Below the pieces are notes generated by a model. The model had not been told where the DNA came from, searched no databases, and saw only the letters and a list, made by a program, of their open reading frames with translations. Below, one piece after another: positions 1 to 10,243 of a stretch of 64,000 bases of DNA. The position numbers and the translations under genes are program-made. The first letter of the stretch is position 1. Each line of letters opens with the position of its first letter. This stretch comes from Diplonema japonicum. Taxonomy: Eukaryota; Euglenozoa; Diplonemea; Diplonemida; Diplonemidae. The stretch spans positions 62,001 to 126,000 of the forward strand of contig OZ025700.1 in NCBI GenBank assembly GCA_964019335.1, given 5' to 3'.

Positions 1-435
1 CAAGGCGGTGCGCTGCGCTTTGTCGAGCTCAGTGGACGTGAGGAGGATGCCTTCTTTGCAGTGAAGGAATCCCGACTTTGGATTGATGTGCTTCTTGAGT
101 GTTTCAATGCTCTCCTCGGGGATCCCGGCCTCCTGCAGGGCCGGGTATCCAAGGACAGCTTTCTCCGCAGCAGTGCCACCAAGTTCATCCGGTTCGCCCT
201 CCTCAGACAGTGCATTCATATCTTTCAAGACACATGCGTCATCACCCCACACCTCTCTCACAACAAAGTCGCTGAATCTCCCTTTCAACACACAATTGTA
301 CCTCGTGATCTCTTCATTCATGTACTGTATGATACCAACTGCTTCATTGCTGGCAGATGCACTCCTGGTGTACTCTACTTTCGGCTTCTTCGCTTCACTG
401 TCCTTTACCTCTTCCTGATCCAATGTTCTCTTCAT
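1..435 (-). CDS. tRNA pseudouridine synthase, PUS7/TruD family (5' part, runs off window)
   Basis: The minus strand is open from the ATG at 435 to the window edge (145 codons, no stop), so this is the N-terminal part of a longer gene. Residues about 30-55 read GIIQYMN followed by GRFSDFVVREV, matching the start of PUS7/TruD enzymes, where a G-x-x-K/Q-RxSDFxVxE segment opens the catalytic fold. The family isomerises uridine to pseudouridine in tRNA and other RNAs. The catalytic Asp region lies outside the window. A pyrimidine tract ending CCTCCCCCAG lies 6 nt upstream of the ATG and is a good trans-splice acceptor candidate. The short Lys/Glu-rich leader (MKRTLDQEEVKD) could hold a nuclear signal. 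Family call is by motif; the enzyme's target cannot be told from this part. Confidence 0.72.
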   Translation of the reverse strand, partial: MKRTLDQEEVKDSEAKKPKVEYTRSASASNEAVGIIQYMNEEITRYNCVLKGRFSDFVVREVWGDDACVLKDMNALSEEGEPDELGGTAAEKAVLGYPALQEAGIPEESIETLKKHINPKSGFLHCKEGILLTSTELDKAQRTAL

Positions 436-1470
436 GGTTGACTGGGGGAGGTGTTGAGGAATAATGAAACTGAAAAGATTCAATAAACAGGGAGGAAAAA
501 TACTTTGCATGAACGCGATGATTGAGATATCAGATCGCGGACATGATCCATAGGCCGGCCGCAATAAAGGGCCACTAGAGGGACAACAAAGCAAAAAAGA
601 AATATAAAAGGTAAAAAGAGGAAATCCCTGATTTTTGGGACGTCCTCTTTTTACCTTTTATTAAAAAAAAGAAATATATAAAAAAAAAGGGGGGTAGAGT
701 TTTGATTGAGTGGGGAGGAAAAGAAAGGAAAAGAAAGGAAAGAGAAAGAAAAGAGAAAGAACAGAGAAGCATTGCAAACAGCCTGCCTATGCCGACAAGA
801 AGGTCAGAAAGGTTAGAACCGTCTGTCAATTTGCTTAGTTCTCGGACCGCATTAATCAACCGCCCCTCCGGGGTGGGGGAGGGGAGGGGGGGGATTCATG
901 CGCAATAGATAGGTGGGGTACGAGATGGGTTAAAGGTGGGGTTGAAATAAAATTCTACCCGCATAAAGAGAAAAAGAGGCGGTATAGTGAAGATTGATAA
1001 TACACAGTCGGGGAACCACTCCACTTCCTCAACATCTTGGATTTACTCACTCCCCGTATACACCCTCTTATCTGCATGCCTTACCCAAAGGGTTTAGAGA
1101 AACAAAAAAAAATAGAATATAAGTGTAGAAAGCTGGGAGGAATTTTATTTTTCCACGTTACGATAACGTGAAAAATATATATAGGATACAGCAACACCTG
1201 TTCTTGGTTCACGCCTCTTCTTTTTTCTGTCATCAATCCTAAGAGGGGACAGAGTTGTTGCAGAAAATAGGTAGTGAGCTACAAAAAAGAAGAACGAGGG
1301 CCTAAAAATGCGAACCATGTTTAAAAGTATTCATAAGAATAGAATCAACGCGTACGACAGAAAGCCATCGAAAATCAATGTAACTAACTAAGTTCAGAGA
1401 GATATATGATTTCGGATTTAATAGTTTCATTTTCTTGTATCAATGATCAACCTTTTTTTGGACTACCTTC
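436..1470. other. Spacer between PUS7-like gene and LVIVD copy 1
   Basis: No gene seen. Most of this stretch is the 3' flank of the LVIVD tandem unit and recurs at about 3838-4706 and 7073-7941. This copy is about 150 bp longer because of an extra A/G-rich segment at about 590-770 that includes the hairpin at 606-659. A small perfect palindrome (CACGTTA-CGA-TAACGTG, about 1157) is present in all three copies, about 300 nt downstream of each LVIVD stop codon. Confidence 0.7.
606..659. repeat. Perfect 17-bp inverted repeat (hairpin) unique to unit 1
   Basis: Arms at 606-622 (AAAAGGTAAAAAGAGGA) and 643-659 are exact reverse complements around a 20-nt loop that itself contains TCCC and GGGA. It is absent at the matching places of units 2 and 3, so it is an insertion or a loss. 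It may be a tiny fold-back element or an RNA hairpin near the 3' end of a transcript. Confidence 0.8.
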
Positions 1471-2967
1471 CTAAAAGCTGGGAGCACTGAAGCACGTGCA
1501 CTTGTTCCTGTTGGAGAAGGCAGGTCCAGAGGGCTTCTTCCCACACAGGGGTCCTCCGTTCCCTGCATTGCGCTGCACGAAGACAGAGAAGTGGAGGAGG
1601 TCCCTGGTGAGGGGAATCTCGATGGAGGGGGCCCCTCCCACCTCCACCCGCCTGAAGGTCGCTGTCGGGAGAGAAGTTGCGGGAGAGGGAGCCCCAGAGA
1701 AGGTGGGGACATACTTGGGCCCGCAGCTTCCAGCCTCGAAGCCTGCGTCGAGCAGCCCGTGAGGAAGGCCCCCGTTCAGAGCAGAGCTGCAGGGGAGGCA
1801 GTTGTGGAGCGTCACATAAAAGGTGCACGGGTCGCTGCCCAAACACGTCAGCCGCAGAGACATCCCCTTCTTCCCGTGGGCTCCCATGTGCGCAGAAGAC
1901 CCTGCTAACCAAGACGGCATGTCCACCCACTTCTGACCGCTAAGCTCCTCCTCAGTCGAAGACCCCTCTGCCCCCACAAGCTTCTCCACAGGGTCCTTTC
2001 CCCCAACCAACACCACCATCGCATCAGGAATGTTGTAGATCGCAAGCTTGTCAGGAGGGCCGCTGGCGTAGAGGTAACCGCCCTCAACCAAGATAGAGAA
2101 GTACTGATCCGCGTCACTTGCGATGACGGTCCACGTGTTGGGGGCTGTCTCCTCCAACACAAAGATGCTCTCACACGCCAGGTACATCTTGGAGTTGTAG
2201 AATTTTACGTCGCCACAGTTGTCTGTGCCCGATGGCATGACGAGAGGGACGTGCTCACCTGTTGCAGCATTGACCTTCAGTACTTCATCACCCAGCCTGC
2301 TGATGTACAGGAAGCCTTCATGGTAGGTGATTTTGTTGAAGGCGATGATTGGCGAGTCGTAGGTCACCTCAATGAAGGGGTTGGTGGGGTCAGACACGTC
2401 GATGACGGCAATGCTGTCCATTGCACTGCTATCGTCCTTTGTAGCATAGACCTTGCCGTTGGCGTAGACCATGTCAAAGATGAAGGTGCTTGGCTTGGTG
2501 AGAGAGAATGAACCCACCTGAGTGAGTGTGTTCTTGGCGAGCACGTAGAATGTCTCAGTGCTTGCCAATGGAGCGAAGTACGACACGAAGATGTGGTCAG
2601 CCGACTGCGCCATCCCACGCCAGTGCCAGTCAGCACCAAGGTCAAGAGTGAAGACCACATCTGGGTTGGCGGGGTTGGTGCTCATATCGTAGACAATCAC
2701 CGATGATTCATACCCCACGTAAAAAAGGTTCCCGTCTGCCTCCACAGAAAGGCCCTTCTGACCTAAATGTGTGAGAGAACCAATTTCTACAGGATTCATC
2801 TTGTCCGCCACGTTCGTGATCTTCACTGTGGTGTCCAACAAACTGAAGGTGTAGTCACCTAGCCTTGCAAGATCGGTAGATAAGAGTCCTGCCCCAACGG
2901 AGCCCACTTTGACGAGCTCCTGACCCGTGACGGCAGCCACAGCGAACAACAGCACTCTCCCCAACAT
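1471..2967 (-). CDS. Secreted LVIVD-repeat beta-propeller protein, copy 1
   Basis: 498 residues, no intron. The N-terminus is a signal peptide (MLGRVLLFAVAAVTG). Residues about 40-330 contain repeats of the LVIVD type, for example IDVSDPTNP and YDMSTNPANPD, which form beta-propellers in secreted or surface proteins of unknown ligand. Residues about 365-498 form a Cys-rich tail (pairs such as CLPC and CTC) that may be a disulfide-bonded binding module. Not an enzyme by any motif seen. The start is the first ATG after a T/C tract (TTTTTTTTTCTCC). No AG lies between that tract and the ATG, so the leader's processing site is unclear. Compared with copies 2 and 3 the tail differs (FRRVEVGGAPS, AFSNRN), while the 5' half and 5' flank match copy 2. 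Confidence 0.85.
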   Translation of the reverse strand: MLGRVLLFAVAAVTGQELVKVGSVGAGLLSTDLARLGDYTFSLLDTTVKITNVADKMNPVEIGSLTHLGQKGLSVEADGNLFYVGYESSVIVYDMSTNPANPDVVFTLDLGADWHWRGMAQSADHIFVSYFAPLASTETFYVLAKNTLTQVGSFSLTKPSTFIFDMVYANGKVYATKDDSSAMDSIAVIDVSDPTNPFIEVTYDSPIIAFNKITYHEGFLYISRLGDEVLKVNAATGEHVPLVMPSGTDNCGDVKFYNSKMYLACESIFVLEETAPNTWTVIASDADQYFSILVEGGYLYASGPPDKLAIYNIPDAMVVLVGGKDPVEKLVGAEGSSTEEELSGQKWVDMPSWLAGSSAHMGAHGKKGMSLRLTCLGSDPCTFYVTLHNCLPCSSALNGGLPHGLLDAGFEAGSCGPKYVPTFSGAPSPATSLPTATFRRVEVGGAPSIEIPLTRDLLHFSVFVQRNAGNGGPLCGKKPSGPAFSNRNKCTCFSAPSF

Positions 2968-3539
2968 TTTAATTATTTGAAGGAGAAAAAAAAATTGATG
3001 TAACCTGTGTTATCAGTTCAACCAAATTGTTTACGGAACGGAACACCTAGCTCCTAGCTGCCTCAGATGGTCCAGCGGTCAGCTTTACGTCCTTTTCCAC
3101 GAAGTCAGCTCCGTGTTTTAAGGTACTGTGCTTTACTTTTTTCGGGTAGTTGGCTTTCTCAAAAAAGACCTTTCGGTCAAATAGCGCCGCCTACCATTCT
3201 CTCTTTTGGCGACATTGTTCGACTTTTTTCACTTTGTTTGGCTAAATGCTGCCCCTTTTTCGGCATTATTTCAAGAATTTGAAGGGTCTAAAACTTTTTA
3301 AGAGATCAAAGGAGCTGATTCAGTAATAGAAAAAATAGAGATGAAGTAAAACTACAAAAAAAAACGCATTGAGACGCAAGCAGCTGAAATGTTTACTGAA
3401 TGAGGCAAGGTGTCACCTTTTTTTTCCCTGCGAAACTTCAGAAAACCCTCAGAAAACCTAAGAAGAGAAAGGGTTTAAACCGTGTTTAGGTACTCGGCTT
3501 ATAGACCGTAGTATTATTATAGATCCCATCTTCACTTGG

Positions 3540-3785
3540 TGTTCACGGTGAAGGAAAATGAGCCCACTTGAGTGAGGGGGCCTGGGTAGGTGCTCATATC
3601 GATGAATAATACCCCACGTAAACAAGGCTCCCGTCTGCCTTCATTGAAACGACTTGCTGGTGATTATTTGTGAAAGTACTAACTTCTACAGGATTCATCT
3701 TGTGCGCCACGTTCGTGATCCTCACCTTTTCCATAAACGCACTGCGGGTGTTGTCACCCATCTTCACAAAAAGAGTTGAAGTCTC
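3540..3785 (-). pseudogene. Decayed LVIVD gene fragment (relic 1)
   Basis: Minus-strand translation gives KMGDNTRSAF, VRITNVAHKMNPVEV, MKADGSLVYVGYYSS and then, in a shifted frame, DMSTYPGPLTQVGSF. These match residues about 37-100 of the intact LVIVD proteins joined to residues about 148-156, with an internal deletion and at least one frameshift. No start codon context and many substitutions. It sits 5' of copy 1, in the spacer downstream of copy 2. Confidence 0.85.
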
Positions 3786-3794
3786 TATTATCGG

Positions 3795-3837
3795 TCCCGG
3801 AAATGTTTCCGTTTTCCTACCAACATAGCCCTGGGGG
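3795..3837. repeat. End fragment of a fold-back element at the unit junction
   Basis: Reads GGAAATGTTTCCG, then CCAACATAGCCCTGGGGG. It is very similar to the right end of the fold-back element at 47529-47670 (GGAAACGTTTCC, CCAACATAGCCC). It lies exactly next to the tandem-unit boundary and recurs near 7030-7072. Confidence 0.6.
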
Positions 3838-4706
3838 TGTTGAGGAATAATGAAACTGAAAAGATTCAATAAACAGGGAGGAAAAATACTTTGCATGAAC
3901 GCGATGATTGAGATATCAGATCGCGGACATGATCCATAGGCCGGCCGCAATAAAGGCCACTAGAGGGACAACAAAGCAAAAATAAAAGCAGAGTTTTTGA
4001 TGTGGGGGGGGGGGGGGGGGAGAGAAAAGAGAAAGAACAGAGAAGCATTGCAAACAGCCTGCCTATGCCGACAAAAAGGTCAGAAAGGTTAGAACCGTCT
4101 GTCAATTTGCTTAGTTCTCAGCACCGCATTAATCAACCGCCGGGTGGGGGGAGGGGAGGGGGGTCATGCGCAATAGTGGGAGGGGAGGGGAGGGGGTGGG
4201 TTACGAGATGGGTCAAGGTGGAGAAGAGAAAAAGAGGCGGTATAGTGAAGATTGATAATACACAGTCGGGGAACCACTCCACTTCCTCAACTCTTGGATT
4301 TACTCACTCCCCGTATACACCCTCTTATCTGCATGCCTTACCCAAAGGGTTTAGAGAAACAAAAAAAAATAGAATATAAGTGTAGAAAGCTGGGAGGAAT
4401 TTTATTTTTCCACGTTACGATAACGTGAAAAATATATATAGGATACAGCAACACCTGTTCTTGGTTCACGCCTCTTCTTTTTTCTGTCATCAATCCTAAG
4501 AGGGGACAGAGTTGTTGCAGAAAATAGGTAGTGAGCTACAAAAAAGAAGAACGAGGGCCTAAAAATGCGAACCATGTTTAATAGTATTCATAAGAATAGA
4601 ATCAACGCGTACGACAGAAAGCCATCGAAAATCAATGTAACTAACTAAGTTCAGAGAGATATATGATTTCGGATTTAATGGTTTCACTTTCTTGTAATCA
4701 ACCTTC

Positions 4707-6203
4707 TTAAAAGCTGGGAGCACTGAAGCACGTGCACTTGTTCCTGTCGGGGAAGGCAGGTCCAGAGGGCTTCTTCCCACACAGGGGTCCTCCGTTCCCT
4801 GCATTGCGCTGCACGAAGACAGAGAAGTGGAGGAGGTCCCTGGTGAGGGGAATCTCGATGGAGGGGGTCCCTCCCGCCACCTCCAACCTGAAGGTCGCTG
4901 TCGGGAGAGAAGTTGCGGGAGAGGGAGCCCCAGAGAAGGTGGGGACGTACTTGGGCCCGCAGCTTCCAGCCTCGAAGCCTGCGTCGAGCAGCCCGTGAGG
5001 AAGGCCCCCGTTCAGAGCAGAGCTGCAGGGGAGGCAGTTGTGGAGCGTCACATAAAAGGTGCACGGGTCGCTGCCCAAACACGTCAGCCGCAGAGACATC
5101 CCCTTCTTCCCGTGGGCTCCCATGTGCGCAGAAGACCCTGCTAACCAAGACGGCATGTCCACCCACTTCTGACCGCTAAGCTCCTCCTCAGTCGAAGACC
5201 CCTCTGCCCCCACAAGCTTCTCCACAGGGTCCTTTCCCCCAACCAACACCACCATCGCATCAGGAATGTTGTAGATCGCAAGCTTGTCAGGAGGGCCGCT
5301 GGCGTAGAGGTAACCGCCCTCAACCAAGATAGAGAAGTACTGATCCGCGTCACTTGCGATGACGGTCCACGTGTTGGGGGCTGTCTCCTCCAACACAAAG
5401 ATGCTCTCACACGCCAGGTACATCTTGGAGTTGTAGAATTTTACGTCGCCACAGTTGTCTGTGCCCGATGGCATGACGAGAGGGACGTGCTCACCTGTTG
5501 CAGCATTGACCTTCAGTACTTCATCACCCAGCCTGCTGATGTACAGGAAGCCTTCATGGTAGGTGATTTTGTTGAAGGCGATGATTGGCGAGTCGTAGGT
5601 CACCTCAATGAAGGGGTTGGTGGGGTCAGACACGTCGATGACGGCAATGCTGTCCATTGCACTGCTATCGTCCTTTGTAGCATAGACCTTGCCGTTGGCG
5701 TAGACCATGTCAAAGATGAAGGTGCTTGGCTTGGTGAGAGAGAATGAACCCACCTGAGTGAGTGTGTTCTTGGCGAGCACGTAGAATGTCTCAGTGCTTG
5801 CCAATGGAGCGAAGTACGACACGAAGATGTGGTCAGCCGACTGCGCCATCCCACGCCAGTGCCAGTCAGCACCAAGGTCAAGAGTGAAGACCACATCTGG
5901 GTTGGCGGGGTTGGTGCTCATATCGTAGACAATCACCGATGATTCATACCCCACGTAAAAAAGGTTCCCGTCTGCCTCCACAGAAAGGCCCTTCTGACCT
6001 AAATGTGTGAGAGAACCAATTTCTACAGGATTCATCTTGTCCGCCACGTTCGTGATCTTCACTGTGGTGTCCAACAAACTGAAGGTGTAGTCACCTAGCC
6101 TTGCAAGATCGGTAGATAAGAGTCCTGCCCCAACGGAGCCCACTTTGACGAGCTCCTGACCCGTGACGGCAGCCACAGCGAACAACAGCACTCTCCCCAA
6201 CAT
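4707..6203 (-). CDS. Secreted LVIVD-repeat beta-propeller protein, copy 2
   Basis: 498 residues with the same plan as copy 1: signal peptide 1-15, LVIVD-type propeller, Cys-rich tail. The first about 440 residues read the same as copy 1, and its 5' flank is also the same through the relic. From about residue 443 it instead follows copy 3 (FRLEVAGGTPS, AFPDRN), as does its 3' flank. That makes it a hybrid of the two neighbours. Likely secreted; function unknown. Confidence 0.85.
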   Translation of the reverse strand: MLGRVLLFAVAAVTGQELVKVGSVGAGLLSTDLARLGDYTFSLLDTTVKITNVADKMNPVEIGSLTHLGQKGLSVEADGNLFYVGYESSVIVYDMSTNPANPDVVFTLDLGADWHWRGMAQSADHIFVSYFAPLASTETFYVLAKNTLTQVGSFSLTKPSTFIFDMVYANGKVYATKDDSSAMDSIAVIDVSDPTNPFIEVTYDSPIIAFNKITYHEGFLYISRLGDEVLKVNAATGEHVPLVMPSGTDNCGDVKFYNSKMYLACESIFVLEETAPNTWTVIASDADQYFSILVEGGYLYASGPPDKLAIYNIPDAMVVLVGGKDPVEKLVGAEGSSTEEELSGQKWVDMPSWLAGSSAHMGAHGKKGMSLRLTCLGSDPCTFYVTLHNCLPCSSALNGGLPHGLLDAGFEAGSCGPKYVPTFSGAPSPATSLPTATFRLEVAGGTPSIEIPLTRDLLHFSVFVQRNAGNGGPLCGKKPSGPAFPDRNKCTCFSAPSF

Positions 6204-6775
6204 TTTAATTATTTGAAGGAGAAAAAAAAATTGATGTAACCTGTGTTATCAGTTCAACCAAATTGTTTACGGAACGGAACACCTAGCTCCTAGCTGCCTC
6301 AGATGGTCCAGCGGTCAGCTTTACGTCCTTTTCCACGAAGTCAGCTCCGTGTTTTAAGGTACTGTGCTTTACTTTTTTCGGGTAGTTGGCTTTCTCAAAA
6401 AAGACCTTTCGGTCAAATAGCGCCGCCTACCATTCTCTCTTTTGGCGACATTGTTCGACTTTTTTCACTTTGTTTGGCTAAATGCTGCCCCTTTTTCGGC
6501 ATTATTTCAAGAATTTGAAGGGTCTAAAACTTTTTAAGAGATCAAAGGAGCTGATTCAGTAATAGAAAAAATAGAGATGAAGTAAAACTACAAAAAAAAA
6601 CGCATTGAGACGCAAGCAGCTGAAATGTTTACTGAATGAGGCAAGGTGTCACCTTTTTTTTCCCTGCGAAACTTCAGAAAACCCTCAGAAAACCTAAGAA
6701 GAGAAAGGGTTTAAACCGTGTTTAGGTACTCGGCTTATAGACCGTAGTATTATTATAGATCCCATCTTCACTTGG

Positions 6776-7021
6776 TGTTCACGGTGAAGGAAAATGAGCC
6801 CACTTGAGTGAGGGGGCCTGGGTAGGTGCTCATATCGATGAATAATACCCCACGTAAACAAGGCTCCCGTCTGCCTTCATTGAAACGACTTGCTGGTGAT
6901 TATTTGTGAAAGTACTAACTTCTACAGGATTCATCTTGTGCGCCACGTTCGTGATCCTCACCTTTTCCATAAACGCACTGCGGGTGTTGTCACCCATCTT
7001 CACAAAAAGAGTTGAAGTCTC
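6776..7021 (-). pseudogene. Decayed LVIVD gene fragment (relic 2)
   Basis: Same sequence as relic 1 at an offset of about 3235 bp, so it was copied together with the unit. It lies between LVIVD copies 2 and 3, 5' of copy 2. The same deletion and frameshift are present, which shows the decay came before the duplication. Confidence 0.85.
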
Positions 7022-7941
7022 TATTATCGGTCCCGGAAATGTTTCCGTTTTCCTACCAACATAGCCCTGGGGGTGTTGAGGAATAATGAAACTGAAAAGA
7101 TTCAATAAACAGGGAGGAAAAATACTTTGCATGAACGCGATGATTGAGATATCAGATCGCGGACATGATCCATAGGCCGGCCGCAATAAAGGCCACTAGA
7201 GGGACAACAAAGCAAAAATAAAAGCAGAGTTTTTGATGTGGGGGGGGGGGGGGGGAGAGAAAAGAGAAAGAACAGAGAAGCATTGCAAACAGCCTGCCTA
7301 TGCCGACAAAAAGGTCAGAAAGGTTAGAACCGTCTGTCAATTTGCTTAGTTCTCAGCACCGCATTAATCAACCGCCGGGTGGGGGGAGGGGAGGGGGGTC
7401 ATGCGCAATAGTGGGAGGGGAGGGGAGGGGGTGGGTTACGAGATGGGTCAAGGTGGAGAAGAGAAAAAGAGGCGGTATAGTGAAGATTGATAATACACAG
7501 TCGGGGAACCACTCCACTTCCTCAACTCTTGGATTTACTCACTCCCCGTATACACCCTCTTATCTGCATGCCTTACCCAAAGGGTTTAGAGAAACAAAAA
7601 AAAATAGAATATAAGTGTAGAAAGCTGGGAGGAATTTTATTTTTCCACGTTACGATAACGTGAAAAATATATATAGGATACAGCAACACCTGTTCTTGGT
7701 TCACGCCTCTTCTTTTTTCTGTCATCAATCCTAAGAGGGGACAGAGTTGTTGCAGAAAATAGGTAGTGAGCTACAAAAAAGAAGAACGAGGGCCTAAAAA
7801 TGCGAACCATGTTTAATAGTATTCATAAGAATAGAATCAACGCGTACGACAGAAAGCCATCGAAAATCAATGTAACTAACTAAGTTCAGAGAGATATATG
7901 ATTTCGGATTTAATGGTTTCACTTTCTTGTAATCAACCTTC

Positions 7942-9441
7942 TTAAAAGCTGGGAGCACTGAAGCACGTGCACTTGTTCCTGTCGGGGAAGGCAGGTCCAG
8001 AGGGCTTCTTCCCACACAGGGGTCCTCCGTTCCCTGCATTGCGCTGCACGAAGACAGAGAAGTGGAGGAGGTCCCTGGTGAGGGGAATCTCGATGGAGGG
8101 GGTCCCTCCCGCCACCTCCAACCTGAAGGTCGCTGTCGGGAGAGAAGTTGCGGGAGAGGGAGCCCCAGAGAAGGTGGGGACGTACTTGGGCCCGCAGCTT
8201 CCAGCCTCGAAGCCTGCGTCGAGCAGCCCGTGAGGAAGGCCCCCGTTCAGAGCAGAGCTGCAGGGGAGGCAGTTGTGGAGCGTCACATAAAAGGTGCACG
8301 GGTCGCTGCCCAAACACGTCAGCCGCAGAGACATCCCCTTCTTCCCGTGGGCTCCCATGTGCGCAGAAGACCCTGCTAACCAAGACGGCATGTCCACCCA
8401 CTTCTGACCGCTAAGCTCCTCCTCAGTCGAAGACCCCTCTGCCCCCACAAGCTTCTCCACAGGGTCCTTTCCCCCAACCAACACCACCATCGCATCAGGA
8501 ATGTTGTAGATCGCAAGCTTGTCAGGAGGGCCGCTGGCGTAGAGGTAACCGCCCTCAACCAAGATAGAGAAGAACTGATCCGCGTCACTTGCGATGACGG
8601 TCCACGTGTTGGGGGCTGTCTCCTCCAACACAAAGAGGCTCTCACACCCCAGGTACATCTTGGAGTTGTAGAATCTTACGTCGCCACAGTTGTCTGTGCC
8701 CGATGGCATGACGAGAGGGACGTGCTCACCTGTTGCAGCATTGACCTTCAGTACTTCATCACCCAGCCTGCTGATGTACAGGAAGCCTTCATGGTAGGTG
8801 ATTTTGTTGAAGGCGATGATTGGCGAGTCGTAGGTCACCTCAATGAAGGGGTTGGTGGGGTCAGACACGTCGATGACGGCAATGCTGTCCATTGCACTGC
8901 TGTGGTCCTTTGTGGCATAGACCTTGCCGTTGGCGTAGACCATGTCAAAGATGAAGGTGCTTGGCTTGGTGAGAGAGAATGAACCCACCTGAGTGAGTGT
9001 GTTCTTGGCGAGCACGTAGAATGTCTCAGTGCTTGCCAATGGAGCGAAGTACGACACGAAGATGTGGTCAGCCGACTGCGCCATCCCACGCCAGTGCCAG
9101 TCAGCACCAAGGTCAAGAGTGAAGACCACATCTGGGTTGGCGGGGTTGGTGCTCATATCGTAGACAATCACCGATGATTCATACCCCACGTAAAAAAGGT
9201 TCCCGTCTGCCTCCACAGAAAGGCCCTTCTGACCTAAATGTGTGAGAGAACCAATTTCTACAGGATTCATCTTGTCCGCCACGTTCGTGATCTTCACTGT
9301 GGTGTCCAACAAACTGAAGGTGTAGTCACCTCGCTTCGCAAGATCAGCAGATAAGAGCCCTCCTGCCCCAACGGAGCCCACTTTGACGAGCTCCTGACCC
9401 GTGACGGCAGCCACAGCGAACAACAGTACTCTCCTCAACAT
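7942..9441 (-). CDS. Secreted LVIVD-repeat beta-propeller protein, copy 3
   Basis: 499 residues; signal peptide MLRRVLLFAVAAVTG, LVIVD-type propeller, Cys-rich tail identical to copy 2. It differs from copies 1 and 2 at scattered sites in the N-terminal two thirds (extra Gly at AGGLLSADLAKRGDY, TKDHSS, DVRFYNSKMYLGCESL, DQFFS). It has its own 5' flank, without relic or fold-back fragment, so it marks the 5' end of the array. A T/C tract (CCTTTTTTCTTCTTTC) precedes the ATG. Confidence 0.85.
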   Translation of the reverse strand: MLRRVLLFAVAAVTGQELVKVGSVGAGGLLSADLAKRGDYTFSLLDTTVKITNVADKMNPVEIGSLTHLGQKGLSVEADGNLFYVGYESSVIVYDMSTNPANPDVVFTLDLGADWHWRGMAQSADHIFVSYFAPLASTETFYVLAKNTLTQVGSFSLTKPSTFIFDMVYANGKVYATKDHSSAMDSIAVIDVSDPTNPFIEVTYDSPIIAFNKITYHEGFLYISRLGDEVLKVNAATGEHVPLVMPSGTDNCGDVRFYNSKMYLGCESLFVLEETAPNTWTVIASDADQFFSILVEGGYLYASGPPDKLAIYNIPDAMVVLVGGKDPVEKLVGAEGSSTEEELSGQKWVDMPSWLAGSSAHMGAHGKKGMSLRLTCLGSDPCTFYVTLHNCLPCSSALNGGLPHGLLDAGFEAGSCGPKYVPTFSGAPSPATSLPTATFRLEVAGGTPSIEIPLTRDLLHFSVFVQRNAGNGGPLCGKKPSGPAFPDRNKCTCFSAPSF

Positions 9442-10177
9442 ATTTGTTTGAAAGAAGAAAAAAGGTAATCAATTAACCTGTTTTTAACTTGAGAGATAAC
9501 TTGAGAAAAGAGCTGATTTACATATCAGCTTCGAACAAATCGAGGAGAAGGCGATGTTTAGGGCATCCCACTTGGACAACACTCCTGGTGGGGGCAGGGG
9601 TCTAGTCTCTTGATGCTCCTTTCAGAGCCTTGCTCTTGTTCCGGTTGCAGCTCCTCAGCCTTTCAGCCTATCGCCGCCTTCCCTCCTATGGCCATAAAGG
9701 GATTCAACTCTCGCTTTGGATCAACTTTTTTATGTCCAGTACCAGACCTCTGCTGCTATTGTCCCGTGGGTCGCGAAATTCTGGCCTTTTCGGTCTCTGG
9801 GAGCCTGAATTTCCTAGGCCTGCAGGGCATCCCCCGCACTTGCCTGGCCGGAGTTGTCAGCGTTCAAAAAAGTACGCTTGCCAACCTAGTTAGTCAACGT
9901 TCCCTAAGCGTTTGGAATGTGTTCTCAGTTACTAGGTACTTTGAAATGTAATAACCACTGGATTTGTGGGAAAAAGAATGAAGACCCCTCCAAGGTATTG
10001 AACCCCTGCTGCGAAGACACGTTTACCCAATAGGCCTCGATGGATGCATTTTGATCGTTTTCCTGCATCACAAAATTCCTTACAAAAAGAACATAAACCT
10101 TGAAGCAAGCAACGGCCCACCGCAGTGGCGTGCCTACCCTACGATGCCTTCCTCCTGGGGCAGCCCCCCTGTCCCAC

Positions 10178-10243
10178 AGAGCTTCCGGTAATTTTTACTT
10201 CGGTAATTCTTTTTCTTCCGGAATTAATTGTTTTTACAGTAAA
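10178..10243. repeat. Diverged solo end of the 50-kb Tc1/pogo-type transposon
   Basis: CAGAGCTTCCGG, TTTTTCTTCCGG and TTGTTTTTACAGTAAA occur in the same order and spacing as in the right terminal repeat of the transposon ending at 51768 (CCAGAGCTTCCGG, TTTTTCTTCCGG, TTTTGTTTTACAGTAAA). No transposase or opposite end is visible nearby. Confidence 0.6.

Larger units (their letters stand above)
451..9441. repeat. 3.2-kb tandem array carrying LVIVD genes
   Basis: Units begin with GTGTTGAGGAATAATG at 451, 3838 and 7073. Spacing is 3387, then 3235 bp; the first unit is longer because of an extra segment near 590-770. Each unit carries one LVIVD gene, and the first two also carry a decayed fragment 5' of it. 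Spacers of units 2 and 3 look identical by eye for over 1 kb, so the amplification is recent. The third unit ends around 9445, where its 5' flank differs from the other two. Confidence 0.93.

Noticed and set aside
3067-3282. Short plus-strand frame upstream of the LVIVD gene (again at 6303)
   Set aside because: 71 codons, no family, lies in the duplicated 5' spacer and is identical only because the unit was copied.
9990-10060. tRNA-like T-arm (GGGGTTCAATACC on the minus strand)
   Set aside because: The stem pairs poorly and no matching acceptor, D or anticodon arms could be drawn.
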